NCBI GenBank assembly: GCA_026416095.1
Contig: JAOAFV010000061.1
Coordinates: 1 to 64,000, forward strand
Reading direction: 5' to 3'
From: Bacteroidales bacterium
GTDB lineage: Bacteria; Bacteroidota; Bacteroidia; Bacteroidales; GWA2-32-17
Length of the DNA stretch: 64,000 nt
Each line of letters opens with the position of its first letter. Position 1 is the first letter of the stretch. Made by a program: the position numbers and the translations under genes. A model generated the notes under the pieces. It saw nothing but the letters and a program-made list of their open reading frames with translations, was not told the origin of the DNA and did not search any database. Shown here piece by piece: positions 28,299 to 38,023 of the stretch.

Positions 28299-28654
28299 TG
28301 TTTATTTTTTTAAGTATTAATTATTCTTTAAAAGTTAATAAATTTAACTTCTTCTAGTTTTCAATAATAGTAAAAAAATTAAAAACAAGAAAATAAATAA
28401 ATAAATGCTTATTTTAAACTTAAATATTAATCTGCCACTTATACTTTTGAATTTAAACTTAAACAATTTCTCTTTATATAGTTAAAACTTTTTTGAATTT
28501 TATTACGCCATAATAACTTTTCTCTTTTTAAATACATTTATTTGATATCTTATACTTGCCTTATAAAACTTATAATTTTGAAATTTAATGGTTATTTTTT
28601 TACAAACAAAAAAAAATTTAAGGATATTTAATACTTTTGCTTTATAAAGATTTT
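28299..28654. other. Divergent intergenic region
   Basis: 356 AT-rich bases between the divergent DUF262 cassette and the Gate-domain gene. A TTTAAACTTAAA-like sequence occurs twice (around 28415 and 28453). I found no clear -7/-33 pair for the DUF262 side and no copy of the 94-bp repeat. The Gate-domain gene has a -7 match at 28632-28639. Confidence 0.6.
28632..28639 (+). promoter_or_regulatory. -7 element candidate for Gate-domain gene
   Basis: TACTTTTG fits TAnnTTTG fully and lies 15 bases before the ATG at 28655, implying a very short leader. No TTTG is present at the expected -33 distance. Confidence 0.4.
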
Positions 28655-29581
28655 ATGAAAGACGTACTTCTAATAAGTTTTAAATATTCCATTACTACAG
28701 GATGGAAGTTGTTACGAATTTATTTTCCTTTGGCAATTTTATCGACTATTTTAAAACAAATTGGATTTTTCGAATGGCTTAGCCCATACATAGCACCAGT
28801 TATGGAAAATTTTGGGCTACCTGGTAAAGCATCGATTACTTTAATATCGGCTTACATTGGTAATATGTATGCTGCTATTGCAACTATACCTGCATTAGAT
28901 CTAACCCCACGCGAAGTTACTATATTAGGTATAATGACTGGCTTGTGCCACAACTTGATATTAGAAACTGGAATACTTATAAATTTAAAATTTGCCACCA
29001 TTAGAATAGCTATATTCAGGCTTTTTTTATCTATTACAGCTGGCTTATTGGCAAATGCAATTTTACCTGCATATGTTAATGGACAGGTTTTAAATCCATT
29101 CTTGCAATCGTCCGACAAAGTAAATTGGGTTAATACTATAAGTGGAATTTTAACAACGGCCTTACAAATTATTACAATAATATTTACTCTACAATTAATA
29201 TACGAACTATTAAAGAAAACTCCTTTTAAAGAAAAATTAAAACAAATATTATCATTTATTGGTAAGATTTTTGGAATATCAAAAGGGGGTATAGTACCTT
29301 TACTAGTTGGTTTATTTTTTGGTATTGTATATGGTTCTGGAATAATGTTACAGTTTCGAAAAAATAATTCAATTACCGATAAAGATTCTGCACTAATTGC
29401 TGTTTTTTTAATTTTGGCTCATGCAATTATAGAAGATACAATGTTGTTTGTAATTGTTGGAGGAAATTTTTGGATAATTTTTATTTTGCGAGTATTTGTA
29501 GCTTATGCTTTTATAAGAACATTTTCGCTTGGTAATTTATATAGAAAATTATATCTAGTAGGTTCAGTAAGGGTAAAGTAA
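28655..29581 (+). CDS. Nucleoside-recognition (Gate) domain membrane protein
   Basis: 308 residues from the ATG at 28655; the TTG at 28637 lies inside the promoter element and is rejected. The protein has about eight hydrophobic segments and two Gate-type halves, seen in GKASITLISAYIGNMYAAIA and GIVPLLVGLFFGIVYGSGIM. Gate-domain proteins include nucleoside transporters and SpmA/SpmB-like membrane proteins; the transported substrate is not known. The 3' end overlaps the LuxE-like gene on the other strand by 18 bases. Confidence 0.78.
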   Translation: MKDVLLISFKYSITTGWKLLRIYFPLAILSTILKQIGFFEWLSPYIAPVMENFGLPGKASITLISAYIGNMYAAIATIPALDLTPREVTILGIMTGLCHNLILETGILINLKFATIRIAIFRLFLSITAGLLANAILPAYVNGQVLNPFLQSSDKVNWVNTISGILTTALQIITIIFTLQLIYELLKKTPFKEKLKQILSFIGKIFGISKGGIVPLLVGLFFGIVYGSGIMLQFRKNNSITDKDSALIAVFLILAHAIIEDTMLFVIVGGNFWIIFILRVFVAYAFIRTFSLGNLYRKLYLVGSVRVK

Positions 29582-30544
29582 ACTACAGCCTCTTTCAACA
29601 GAATAATCTAACCTGCCAACCACTTCGAAAGTATTATCATGATGTTTAATCCCCACATCATCTGTTGCAATAAAAGAACAAGAATAATAATTAGCAAGGT
29701 CAATAATATTAATAGCACCATATTTTTCGAGCAAACTTAAGTCGGTTGGTTCATTCACATCGCGTATTAGTACTCTCATCCACTTAGGAGCCCTAAAAAT
29801 TCCATTTCCTTTTGAATATGCTTGCGATAAAAGTTCGGTCATTCCATATTCGCTATGTATAGTTTCAACCTTAAATGAATTGCATAGTATTTTATGCAAT
29901 TCATTTCTTGTAATTTCTTTTCTTCGACCTTTCATTCCTCCTGTTTCCATTACTATTAACTTATCATATTCTGGCAACGAAAACTTTTCGGCAAAATTGA
30001 GCAAAGCAAAACTTACTCCAAATAAAATTATTTTTTTATCATTCTCAATACAATAAATTAATTTCTTATATAACGACTCATAATCGTTTAAGTAAAAACC
30101 ACTTTCCGAATGAATAGAATTTTTTATAAAATACTCAATCATATATACCAGCGAAGAATTTGGTCTTTCAAGATACGATGGTAACAATGCAAGCCATACA
30201 TAGTCTTTATAATTACCATAAAAATAATTAAAAGAAGTAGTAAAGCTTCTAATATAAAGATCTGACGAGTAGACATAATGTTTCGAAACATTTTTACCCG
30301 TAGTTGCGCTGCTTTCAAAAAGTAACTCATAACTATCGGTACATAATATTTTGTGATTTTTAAAAAAAGAAATTGGTAAAAAAGGAATATCTTCTAATTT
30401 TACAACATTATCTGGATTTTTTTTTAGCACATCACAGAACTTACGATATATAGAATTATTGGTATATTGAAATTTAAAAACCTCTAAAGTATAACTTATA
30501 AACTCAACATCAGTTAAGGTGCTAAAAATTTTGAATATTTCCAT
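29564..30544 (-). CDS. LuxE-like acyl-protein synthetase / acyltransferase
   Basis: 326 residues, similar to LuxE-type acyl-protein synthetases of the adenylate-forming (ANL) superfamily. Visible are the ATP-loop-like ESSATTGKNVSKHYV segment, the HSEYGMTELLSQAYS block (equivalent to the YGxTE motif of ANL enzymes) and a TDDVGIKHH region followed by EVVGRLDY near the end. It is shorter than full acyl-CoA synthetases, lacking the large C-terminal lid domain, as LuxE does. No luxCD partners are present, so the acyl substrate and acceptor are unknown. It follows gap by 23 bases on the same strand. Confidence 0.75.
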   Translation of the reverse strand: MEIFKIFSTLTDVEFISYTLEVFKFQYTNNSIYRKFCDVLKKNPDNVVKLEDIPFLPISFFKNHKILCTDSYELLFESSATTGKNVSKHYVYSSDLYIRSFTTSFNYFYGNYKDYVWLALLPSYLERPNSSLVYMIEYFIKNSIHSESGFYLNDYESLYKKLIYCIENDKKIILFGVSFALLNFAEKFSLPEYDKLIVMETGGMKGRRKEITRNELHKILCNSFKVETIHSEYGMTELLSQAYSKGNGIFRAPKWMRVLIRDVNEPTDLSLLEKYGAINIIDLANYYSCSFIATDDVGIKHHDNTFEVVGRLDYSVERGCSLLYPY

Positions 30545-30567
30545 TAATTTAAAATGGAAATAGGTAA

Positions 30568-31626
<1,059 letters not shown>

Positions 31627-32925
31627 TTATCGTTTAGGCAAAGGTAACATTTTTTGCAATTCTTCTATAAACTTAACAAGTTCTCTATCTATTTTCCTTT
31701 TATCTTCTTTTATTATTTGATAATCTTTTTCGAGTTGGGTAAAATCGACACGTAATTTATTGTATTTTTCTTGTAATTCAGCAAAGTCTTTACTTAACCA
31801 TTCATTCTCTGTTTTTAAGTGAATAAGTTCTTTATTAATTTCTCTCAATTTTAATTCTTGAGTTTCTTTTTCGTTTCTAATCTTAGCTATCTCTTCGTTA
31901 AGTATTTTTATTTGAGTATCAGTTTCTCGTGTTCCAATATTGATATGCTTTTCTAAATCTTCAATTTTTTTCTTTAAATAATAATTTTCGTCGGAAATCT
32001 TTTTATAAATTTCAGATTCCATTATATAACGTTCTGACGACTTTTTTTCTATTTCTTTTTTCAGCATCTCATTTTCTTCAAGTAACCTTTTGTATTCAGT
32101 ATCATCGTAAGTTTGAAATTGTGTTGCTTTTTCTGCAATCTCTTGCTTTAATTTAGATATTGTGTTTTCATACTCAGAAATTTGCAATTTAAATTGGGCT
32201 TCTTGCTGTTTAAGTTGTTCTAAAGTCTCCGATTTATTTTTAAGATCAAATATCTGCGCTTTATAATTTTCTATTTCTTTATTAAGATTATTTATAGTAT
32301 TTTTCAATTCATTTTCATTATTGTAATAACGATTAATGTTCTCTTGTAATTGATTTAATTGAAGTTTAAGATTATTATTCTCATTAACGTATTCTAACAG
32401 AAGTTTTGAATTTTCGTTTTTAACTTTCTCAATTTCTAATTCATATTTTTTCTTCTCCGAAGCTATTTCATTATTTAAGATATCTATCTTACTTTTTAAT
32501 TGCTCTATTTCAGAGATATAATTCGTTGTATCCTTTGTTATTTCGTTTATTCGTTGTTTTAACTTTCCAGTAAAGAGAATTTTAATAATAAATAAAACAA
32601 TAAAGATTAAAGATATTAACGATAAACCTATAATAAAATAAAAATATAGTCTTTGGTTTGCCTGATAAATACGAATCTGTGCATTTAGTTTTTCTTTTTC
32701 ATCTTTTAGAGCATTATTTTCATTAATTAATGCCTGATTTGTTTGTTTGTAATCTAATACAATTTCTTCGAGTGCACTTCCATAAAGGGCACCTACAGTG
32801 GTTGTATCGTATTGTATAGAATCTAAAGCCTTACGTATTTTCAAGAAATTTTCAAAACTACTTTGAGAAAAACAATTTAATTCTTTAACTAATAGTAGTA
32901 TTAAAATAAAACACTTAGTTTTCAT
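31627..32925 (-). CDS. Membrane-anchored coiled-coil protein
   Basis: 432 residues from the ATG at 32925. The frame is open to 32982, but that start lies inside the upstream PorP gene. An N-terminal signal-like helix (TKCFILILLLVKELNC) is followed by a region of about 65 residues, one transmembrane helix at about 93-118 (LYFYFIIGLSLISLIFIVLF), and then a continuous coiled coil of about 300 residues rich in E, K, Q, L and N. I do not recognise a family. It is the third gene after the giant adhesin and PorP genes, 19 bases downstream of PorP. If the signal is cleaved, the coiled coil would lie in the cytoplasm. A structural or scaffold role is possible but not shown. Confidence 0.7.
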   Translation of the reverse strand: MKTKCFILILLLVKELNCFSQSSFENFLKIRKALDSIQYDTTTVGALYGSALEEIVLDYKQTNQALINENNALKDEKEKLNAQIRIYQANQRLYFYFIIGLSLISLIFIVLFIIKILFTGKLKQRINEITKDTTNYISEIEQLKSKIDILNNEIASEKKKYELEIEKVKNENSKLLLEYVNENNNLKLQLNQLQENINRYYNNENELKNTINNLNKEIENYKAQIFDLKNKSETLEQLKQQEAQFKLQISEYENTISKLKQEIAEKATQFQTYDDTEYKRLLEENEMLKKEIEKKSSERYIMESEIYKKISDENYYLKKKIEDLEKHINIGTRETDTQIKILNEEIAKIRNEKETQELKLREINKELIHLKTENEWLSKDFAELQEKYNKLRVDFTQLEKDYQIIKEDKRKIDRELVKFIEELQKMLPLPKR

Positions 32926-32944
32926 AAATAAAATTTTATTAGTT

Positions 32945-33862
32945 TTATAATAATCGCGATCCTTCGTATTTCTTCTTTTCAAGAATATTATAACCCAAAG
33001 TTATTTCATGGCTCCCTTTGCAATACTTTTTTATTTCATAAAATGAATAATCGAAAGAATAACCAAAAAATAAACTTCCTACTTTAGCACCCAAAACAAT
33101 AACTAAATCGTTACTTGTTCTGTAAGAAATTCCAGCCCAGTAATCTGATTTATAATAACATTTTAAATTAAAATCGAACTGATTAGGGCTATTAAAAGTT
33201 ATTTTTCCGAATAATGATGGTTCAAAAGCGAATTTTTCTCCTGCATCAATTTTATAACCTGCTAAAAAGAAAACATGTCTTACAATATAATTTTTATCGA
33301 CATTTTGGGCTTTAAAATCAATCTTATATTGAAGAATATTTGCTATCGATAAACTTAAAAAATGCTTTTTTCCGTAAAAATATAAACCAAAATCTGATTC
33401 AGGACACCATTGGGAAATAAGATTATAAGAAAGTGCCGGATCGTTTTTTTCAATAGGAATGAATGATGTTTGGTCGTATTTGTATTGGTATAATTTTATT
33501 CCTAATCCAACAGACATCTTAGATTCGATGTTATGTAGTGGCATATGATAAGCAAAATTAAATTGACAACCAGTACGAGATAAAGGGCCATATTTGTCGT
33601 TGAAAAAAAATCCCCCATACCCTATTTTTAGCACATCCGAATAAATATGTGCACTTAAAGCCTGAGTTGATGGAGCATCTTTAAAACCAAGCCATTGTTG
33701 TCGAACTGTTAAAACAACTGGTAAATATTCACTTGATCCCGCTATAGCTGGATTTAAAAGAAAAGAATTTAAAAAATATTGAGAATACAAAGGTAATTGT
33801 TGAGATATTAAAATCTTTAAAGATAAATAAAGAAAAATTAATAAAAACAAAGATCTCTTCAT
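32945..33862 (-). CDS. PorP/SprF-family protein paired with the type-B adhesin
   Basis: 305 residues: signal peptide ending near LKILISQ, then the hallmark QLPLYSQYFLNSFLLNPAIAG, followed by strand-rich barrel sequence and SHEITLGYNI near the C-terminus. SprF/PorP proteins encoded next to a type-B sorting-domain protein are needed to secrete or attach that specific cargo in Flavobacterium (SprF for SprB). It starts 12 bases after the 1344-residue adhesin gene. Confidence 0.9.
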   Translation of the reverse strand: MKRSLFLLIFLYLSLKILISQQLPLYSQYFLNSFLLNPAIAGSSEYLPVVLTVRQQWLGFKDAPSTQALSAHIYSDVLKIGYGGFFFNDKYGPLSRTGCQFNFAYHMPLHNIESKMSVGLGIKLYQYKYDQTSFIPIEKNDPALSYNLISQWCPESDFGLYFYGKKHFLSLSIANILQYKIDFKAQNVDKNYIVRHVFFLAGYKIDAGEKFAFEPSLFGKITFNSPNQFDFNLKCYYKSDYWAGISYRTSNDLVIVLGAKVGSLFFGYSFDYSFYEIKKYCKGSHEITLGYNILEKKKYEGSRLL

Positions 33863-33874
33863 ACATTAAGCATT

Positions 33875-36800
33875 TTAATAAATAATAGAAACATACCCTT
33901 TTATTGGTGCTAAATTGTCAAGGTAAATAATGTACAAATATGGTCCGGAAGGCAAATCATTACCTTTAAATTTACCGTTCCATCTTTTTGTTTTATCTAC
34001 ATATTCAATACCTTTTCCATTAAACTCAAAGACATTGTTCCCCCATCTATCAAAGATTTCAATTATAACCTTTTCGAATGCTTGAATACCAATAATTTCA
34101 AAATCATCATTAATATTGTCGTTATTAGGAGTTATTACATTTGGTATTTTTAATGATATATCTACAAAGAAAACAGCAGTAACCTTACATCCATTATAAT
34201 CGGTAACAGTAACAAAATAATTGCCCCCTCCTAAATTACTAACATCTTCTGTAGTCATACCATTCGACCATTGGTAAGTAAAAGGTGGTGTACCTCCATA
34301 AACATCAATATTTATAGTTCCATATCTGTTATCAATTATATCTACTTGACCTGTTACTGCCATGTTAGGGGGATACTTAATTGAATCTGAAACAATAAGC
34401 ATACAATTATTTTTATCAATAACTGTAACAAAATATACACCTTCACCTAAATTACTTGCTTGTGGAAGAGTATCGCCTGTTGACCAGTAAAATTTGTAAG
34501 GAACAGTACCCCCACTAACACTAATGCTTATAGTTCCTGTTTTTTCATTATAACATTTTGGGTTTTGTACAACAGTAGTAGCTTCCAATTTTGGAGGTGT
34601 TATAAAAATAAATGGTCCGTAAACTCTTGAACATTGATAACTATCTGTAACAGTGACAAAATAATTACCATCTGGCACATTCAAGAGATAATGTAAGGTA
34701 TCGCCATTTGACCATTTATAGTGGTAAGGCGGCATACCTCCATTTACATTCATTACAATATAATTTAAAGTGTCGTAACTACATTCTTTAGGTTTGATGG
34801 TAAACGTTGCTTCAATTTGAGATGGTTGCCCAAGAACGATAGTATTTACAGCCGAACATCCGAAATTATCAACCACTGTAACATAATATACTCCAGCAGG
34901 CAAATTTGTTTGAATAGCATTAGTATCATTTGTATGCGACCAGAAAATGTGATATGGTGGCTGAACATTTGAAACATTAAGAATTATTGAACCACTCATT
35001 TCGCCGTAACATTTTATATTTGTAGCTTGGTAAGTAACCACTGGGGTAGAGCCTTGGTATGCGATAGTTGCATTAAATACTTTCGTACATCCATTTACAT
35101 CGGTTATAGTTACAGTATATGTTCCATGAATCTGGGTTATTGTATTTGTTGTTTCGCCACTCGACCATTGATAAGTATAAGGAGGAGTACCACCAAATGG
35201 AGTAACTGATGCTGTGCCCGGTATTAAACATGTTTCGGGTGTTGTTTGAATATTTACCGAAATATCTTGAGGTGCTAATAGTGTTATTGTATCGGAGCTT
35301 ATACAATTAAGATTATTCTTAACAAGAATTATATATTGACCTGCAGGTAAATTATAAAAGCTTGAAGACGATGACCATGTATTTCCATTATCTATACTAT
35401 ACATAGTTGCATTTGACGCATATATTAAAATGTATCCGTTATTTACTCCAAAACACTTCGCATCAGCATATATTACACTATCAATCACTGGAGTACCTAT
35501 AGAATTTATTTGAGCATTAAAAGTTTTTGTGCATCCGTTTGCATCGGTAACTGTTACACTATAAATTCCCCCGTATAGATTATTTAAAACTGAATCTGTA
35601 GAACCGTTATTCCATAGCAATGAATAAGGTGGAGTGCCGCCGGTAATATGTATTATTATGTTACCAAGTGAATCACAAACTTGATCGTGTGTGATAATTG
35701 TTGCATTAATATCAGGAGGTTGGTTAATTTGAACATATCCAGCAGCCTGACAGTTTCCAGCATCTTTTACAACGACAGGATAAAAGCCTGCCGATAAACC
35801 TGTAAAGATATTAGTTGAAGAATAAGTTTGCCCGTTGTTAATGCTAAACTGTGTTGCTCCTGCTGAATATATTGTAATAGACCCATTACTGCCCCCATAA
35901 CAAGTCACGTTTGTTGTAACTATACTATCGATTGTAAGGCCAGTAGCGCCCGATATTGTTATATTATTTTGTATAGCTTGACACCCATTAGCATCTTTCA
36001 CCACAACGTTATAAACAGTAGCTGGTAAATTTGTAAAAGTATTTGACGATTGAAAAGGTCCGCCATTAAGAGAGTATTGATAAGGTGGAGTTCCACCTGC
36101 TGCCGATATAGTTATAGTACCGTCGGGTGTTCCTTGGCAAACTGTAACAGGTGTAGTTGTAATATTGTTAATTATGGGAGATGGATTTATAGTTACATTT
36201 AGATTTATTGGTGAGCTATTACATCCATTTGCGGTTGCTTGAATGGTATATATAACAGAAGCAGGATTATTGTTAGTTGTTATTAAGGTTTGCTGAATAG
36301 TGTTGCCTGTCCCAGAACTATATCCGCTAGCATTATTTGAACCACTTGCAGTCCATGTAAATTGAGACGATGAAACATTTGACGAAATAGTGATATTAGT
36401 TGTATTTCCGCTACATATTGTAAGTGACGAAGGAGATGCAAAAACAGATGGGACAGGATTAACAATAACAGTTGTTTGCGCTGTACTAGTGGCTCCACAT
36501 GCTTCGGTAACAGTAACAACGTATGTAGTTGTATAGCCAGGATTTACAGTAATAGGATTTGTGTTTTGCCCTGTATTCCATTGAAAATTAAGTGGTTGTT
36601 GCCCTCCATTAACGGTTACTGATATTGTTTGGCTTTGTCCAAGACAAATATTATAAGATGGTTGTAATGACAATGAAAATGGAGTAGAATTATCAATAAT
36701 ATTAATTGCTCCCGTAACAATTGAAGACGGATCACAAAGATGAGTTTGAATACTATAGTTTATACTTTCTGTCCCTTCGTTTGTTCCATCTAGTATTGGT

Positions 36801-37909
36801 ACTATTGTTAATGTTATTGATTGTTGGCCTTGTGGAATGGTAACATAATAATTATTGGGTGGTGAGTAACTGCCAGAAATATCGGGGATAGTATAATAAT
36901 CTACACCAAATTGAGCAGTTCCTCCAAGAGTAAAATTAATATTTCTGTTTATAGGGGTAGGAAAGTTTAATGCAAACGTAATTATTGCATTACTACAACC
37001 TTCAACAGCATTAGTGCCTCCACCAGCATTAGCGTTGCTAAATGAAATAGTAACATCATCTAAGACAGGGCTAATAAAGCTATTTTCTTCAAGAAATACG
37101 CCACTATCGTACCACGGATCCCCAACATCGGCAATAGCGATTTTCATTCTATACCTTTTACATGGAGTTACTTGACAGCCAGCAGTAAGTACGGTTGTTA
37201 ATCCATCGTATTCTACTTGTCTTATGGTAGGCACATTACTTATGTAATAAGCACAATTAGTGCACCCTCCAGGTGGAGAACCACAAGCAGAATTTCCTTT
37301 ATTTACGTTATTTATTGTTATCGGAGTAGATGTGCCTGGTATTTTAGCAATATTAAGGTTGTTATAATTATACCCATCTGCTTCCAGACTTGTAACAAAA
37401 AAACCAAAAATATCATTATAAATATCGCCAACATACTCATCATATTCGTCTGATCCAAAAACATATCTAAATTGTATGTAATTAGACTCTGGTATAAATT
37501 CAAAAGTAAGTACAGCTGCATTATAAGTTTGCGATCCAGCAATAGAGGTTAACAAAGCATCGCCACCTAAGCCATTATCAGTACTAAAATAACAATAAGA
37601 GTTTGCACTCGCTAAAAACTTATTAGGATCGTACCACCATTGACCAGCTTGACCTGTAGTAAGCACTATTCCTTTGTCGATACCTAATGCTTGAGCTCCA
37701 TTAATAAAAAAACCCGCATTCCCAGAGTTGGTGCCCTGATAACTTCCTGTAAATGTGGGATTAAAATACTGAACACCTGTTCCTACAAGGGCATTTACCA
37801 AAGTATTAGCATTTGTTGCAGCTTGAAAATTGTAAATAGTAAATTGAGAATAAAGATTTAAACTCACAAAAAAAATTAAAACCTTACTTAAAATCTTTTT
37901 TAAACTCAT
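33875..37909 (-). CDS. Giant T9SS type-B adhesin with SprB repeats
   Basis: 1344 residues. After a signal peptide comes a choice-of-anchor-L-like domain (ANTLVNALVGTGVQYFNP, then GIVLTTGQAG and YIQFRYVFGSDEYDEYVGD). A Calx-beta-like region (about 290-410), two PKD/Ig-like units, and nine SprB-type repeats of about 75 residues (GGTPPYxYxW...GxYxVTVTDxNGC) follow. The C-terminus is a type-B gliding-motility-associated sorting domain (NVITPNNDNINDDFEI, IFDRWGNNVFEF, WNGKFKGNDLPSGPYLY). It should be exported by T9SS and kept at the surface with the help of the adjacent PorP/SprF. Its function is probably adhesion or surface motility. A strong promoter candidate lies at 37932-37963. Confidence 0.9.
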   Translation of the reverse strand: MSLKKILSKVLIFFVSLNLYSQFTIYNFQAATNANTLVNALVGTGVQYFNPTFTGSYQGTNSGNAGFFINGAQALGIDKGIVLTTGQAGQWWYDPNKFLASANSYCYFSTDNGLGGDALLTSIAGSQTYNAAVLTFEFIPESNYIQFRYVFGSDEYDEYVGDIYNDIFGFFVTSLEADGYNYNNLNIAKIPGTSTPITINNVNKGNSACGSPPGGCTNCAYYISNVPTIRQVEYDGLTTVLTAGCQVTPCKRYRMKIAIADVGDPWYDSGVFLEENSFISPVLDDVTISFSNANAGGGTNAVEGCSNAIITFALNFPTPINRNINFTLGGTAQFGVDYYTIPDISGSYSPPNNYYVTIPQGQQSITLTIVPILDGTNEGTESINYSIQTHLCDPSSIVTGAINIIDNSTPFSLSLQPSYNICLGQSQTISVTVNGGQQPLNFQWNTGQNTNPITVNPGYTTTYVVTVTEACGATSTAQTTVIVNPVPSVFASPSSLTICSGNTTNITISSNVSSSQFTWTASGSNNASGYSSGTGNTIQQTLITTNNNPASVIYTIQATANGCNSSPINLNVTINPSPIINNITTTPVTVCQGTPDGTITISAAGGTPPYQYSLNGGPFQSSNTFTNLPATVYNVVVKDANGCQAIQNNITISGATGLTIDSIVTTNVTCYGGSNGSITIYSAGATQFSINNGQTYSSTNIFTGLSAGFYPVVVKDAGNCQAAGYVQINQPPDINATIITHDQVCDSLGNIIIHITGGTPPYSLLWNNGSTDSVLNNLYGGIYSVTVTDANGCTKTFNAQINSIGTPVIDSVIYADAKCFGVNNGYILIYASNATMYSIDNGNTWSSSSSFYNLPAGQYIILVKNNLNCISSDTITLLAPQDISVNIQTTPETCLIPGTASVTPFGGTPPYTYQWSSGETTNTITQIHGTYTVTITDVNGCTKVFNATIAYQGSTPVVTYQATNIKCYGEMSGSIILNVSNVQPPYHIFWSHTNDTNAIQTNLPAGVYYVTVVDNFGCSAVNTIVLGQPSQIEATFTIKPKECSYDTLNYIVMNVNGGMPPYHYKWSNGDTLHYLLNVPDGNYFVTVTDSYQCSRVYGPFIFITPPKLEATTVVQNPKCYNEKTGTISISVSGGTVPYKFYWSTGDTLPQASNLGEGVYFVTVIDKNNCMLIVSDSIKYPPNMAVTGQVDIIDNRYGTINIDVYGGTPPFTYQWSNGMTTEDVSNLGGGNYFVTVTDYNGCKVTAVFFVDISLKIPNVITPNNDNINDDFEIIGIQAFEKVIIEIFDRWGNNVFEFNGKGIEYVDKTKRWNGKFKGNDLPSGPYLYIIYLDNLAPIKGYVSIIY
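34160..36180 (-). repeat. Nine SprB-type tandem repeats (coding)
   Basis: Approximate limits. Nine units of about 74-76 codons, each with a cysteine near the start, a GGTPPY-like turn, a W or F in the middle strand and a final NGC. Units differ enough (many substitutions) that they are old duplications, with the last one the least cysteine-conserved at its start. Confidence 0.8.
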
Positions 37910-37931
37910 AAAAACTTTGTAAAATTAAATA

Positions 37932-37963
37932 CAAATATAAAGAAAAAAATAAATTGTGACAAA
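37932..37963 (-). promoter_or_regulatory. Consensus Bacteroidota promoter for the adhesin operon
   Basis: On the minus strand TTTG (37960-37963) is followed after exactly 20 bases by TATATTTG (37932-37939), a full match to the TTTG-N19-23-TAnnTTTG promoter. The -7 element ends 22 bases before the ATG at 37909. It is the best promoter in the window. Confidence 0.7.
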
Positions 37964-37975
37964 AAAAATAATTTT

Positions 37976-38002
37976 TTTGTGAATTTTTTAATAGTATTTT
38001 TG
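37976..38002 (+). promoter_or_regulatory. Promoter candidate for dsbD
   Basis: TATTTTTG at 37995-38002 matches TAnnTTTG, with TTTG at 37976-37979. The 15-base spacing is shorter than the usual 19-23. The element ends 21 bases before the dsbD ATG. Confidence 0.45.
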
Positions 38003-38023
38003 CAAAATTTTTAACCATCAAAG

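Noticed and set aside
36283-36519. Frames inside the SprB repeat gene
   Set aside because: Shadow frames of the repeat array (also 35027-35306 and 37217-37542) without start signals or family features.
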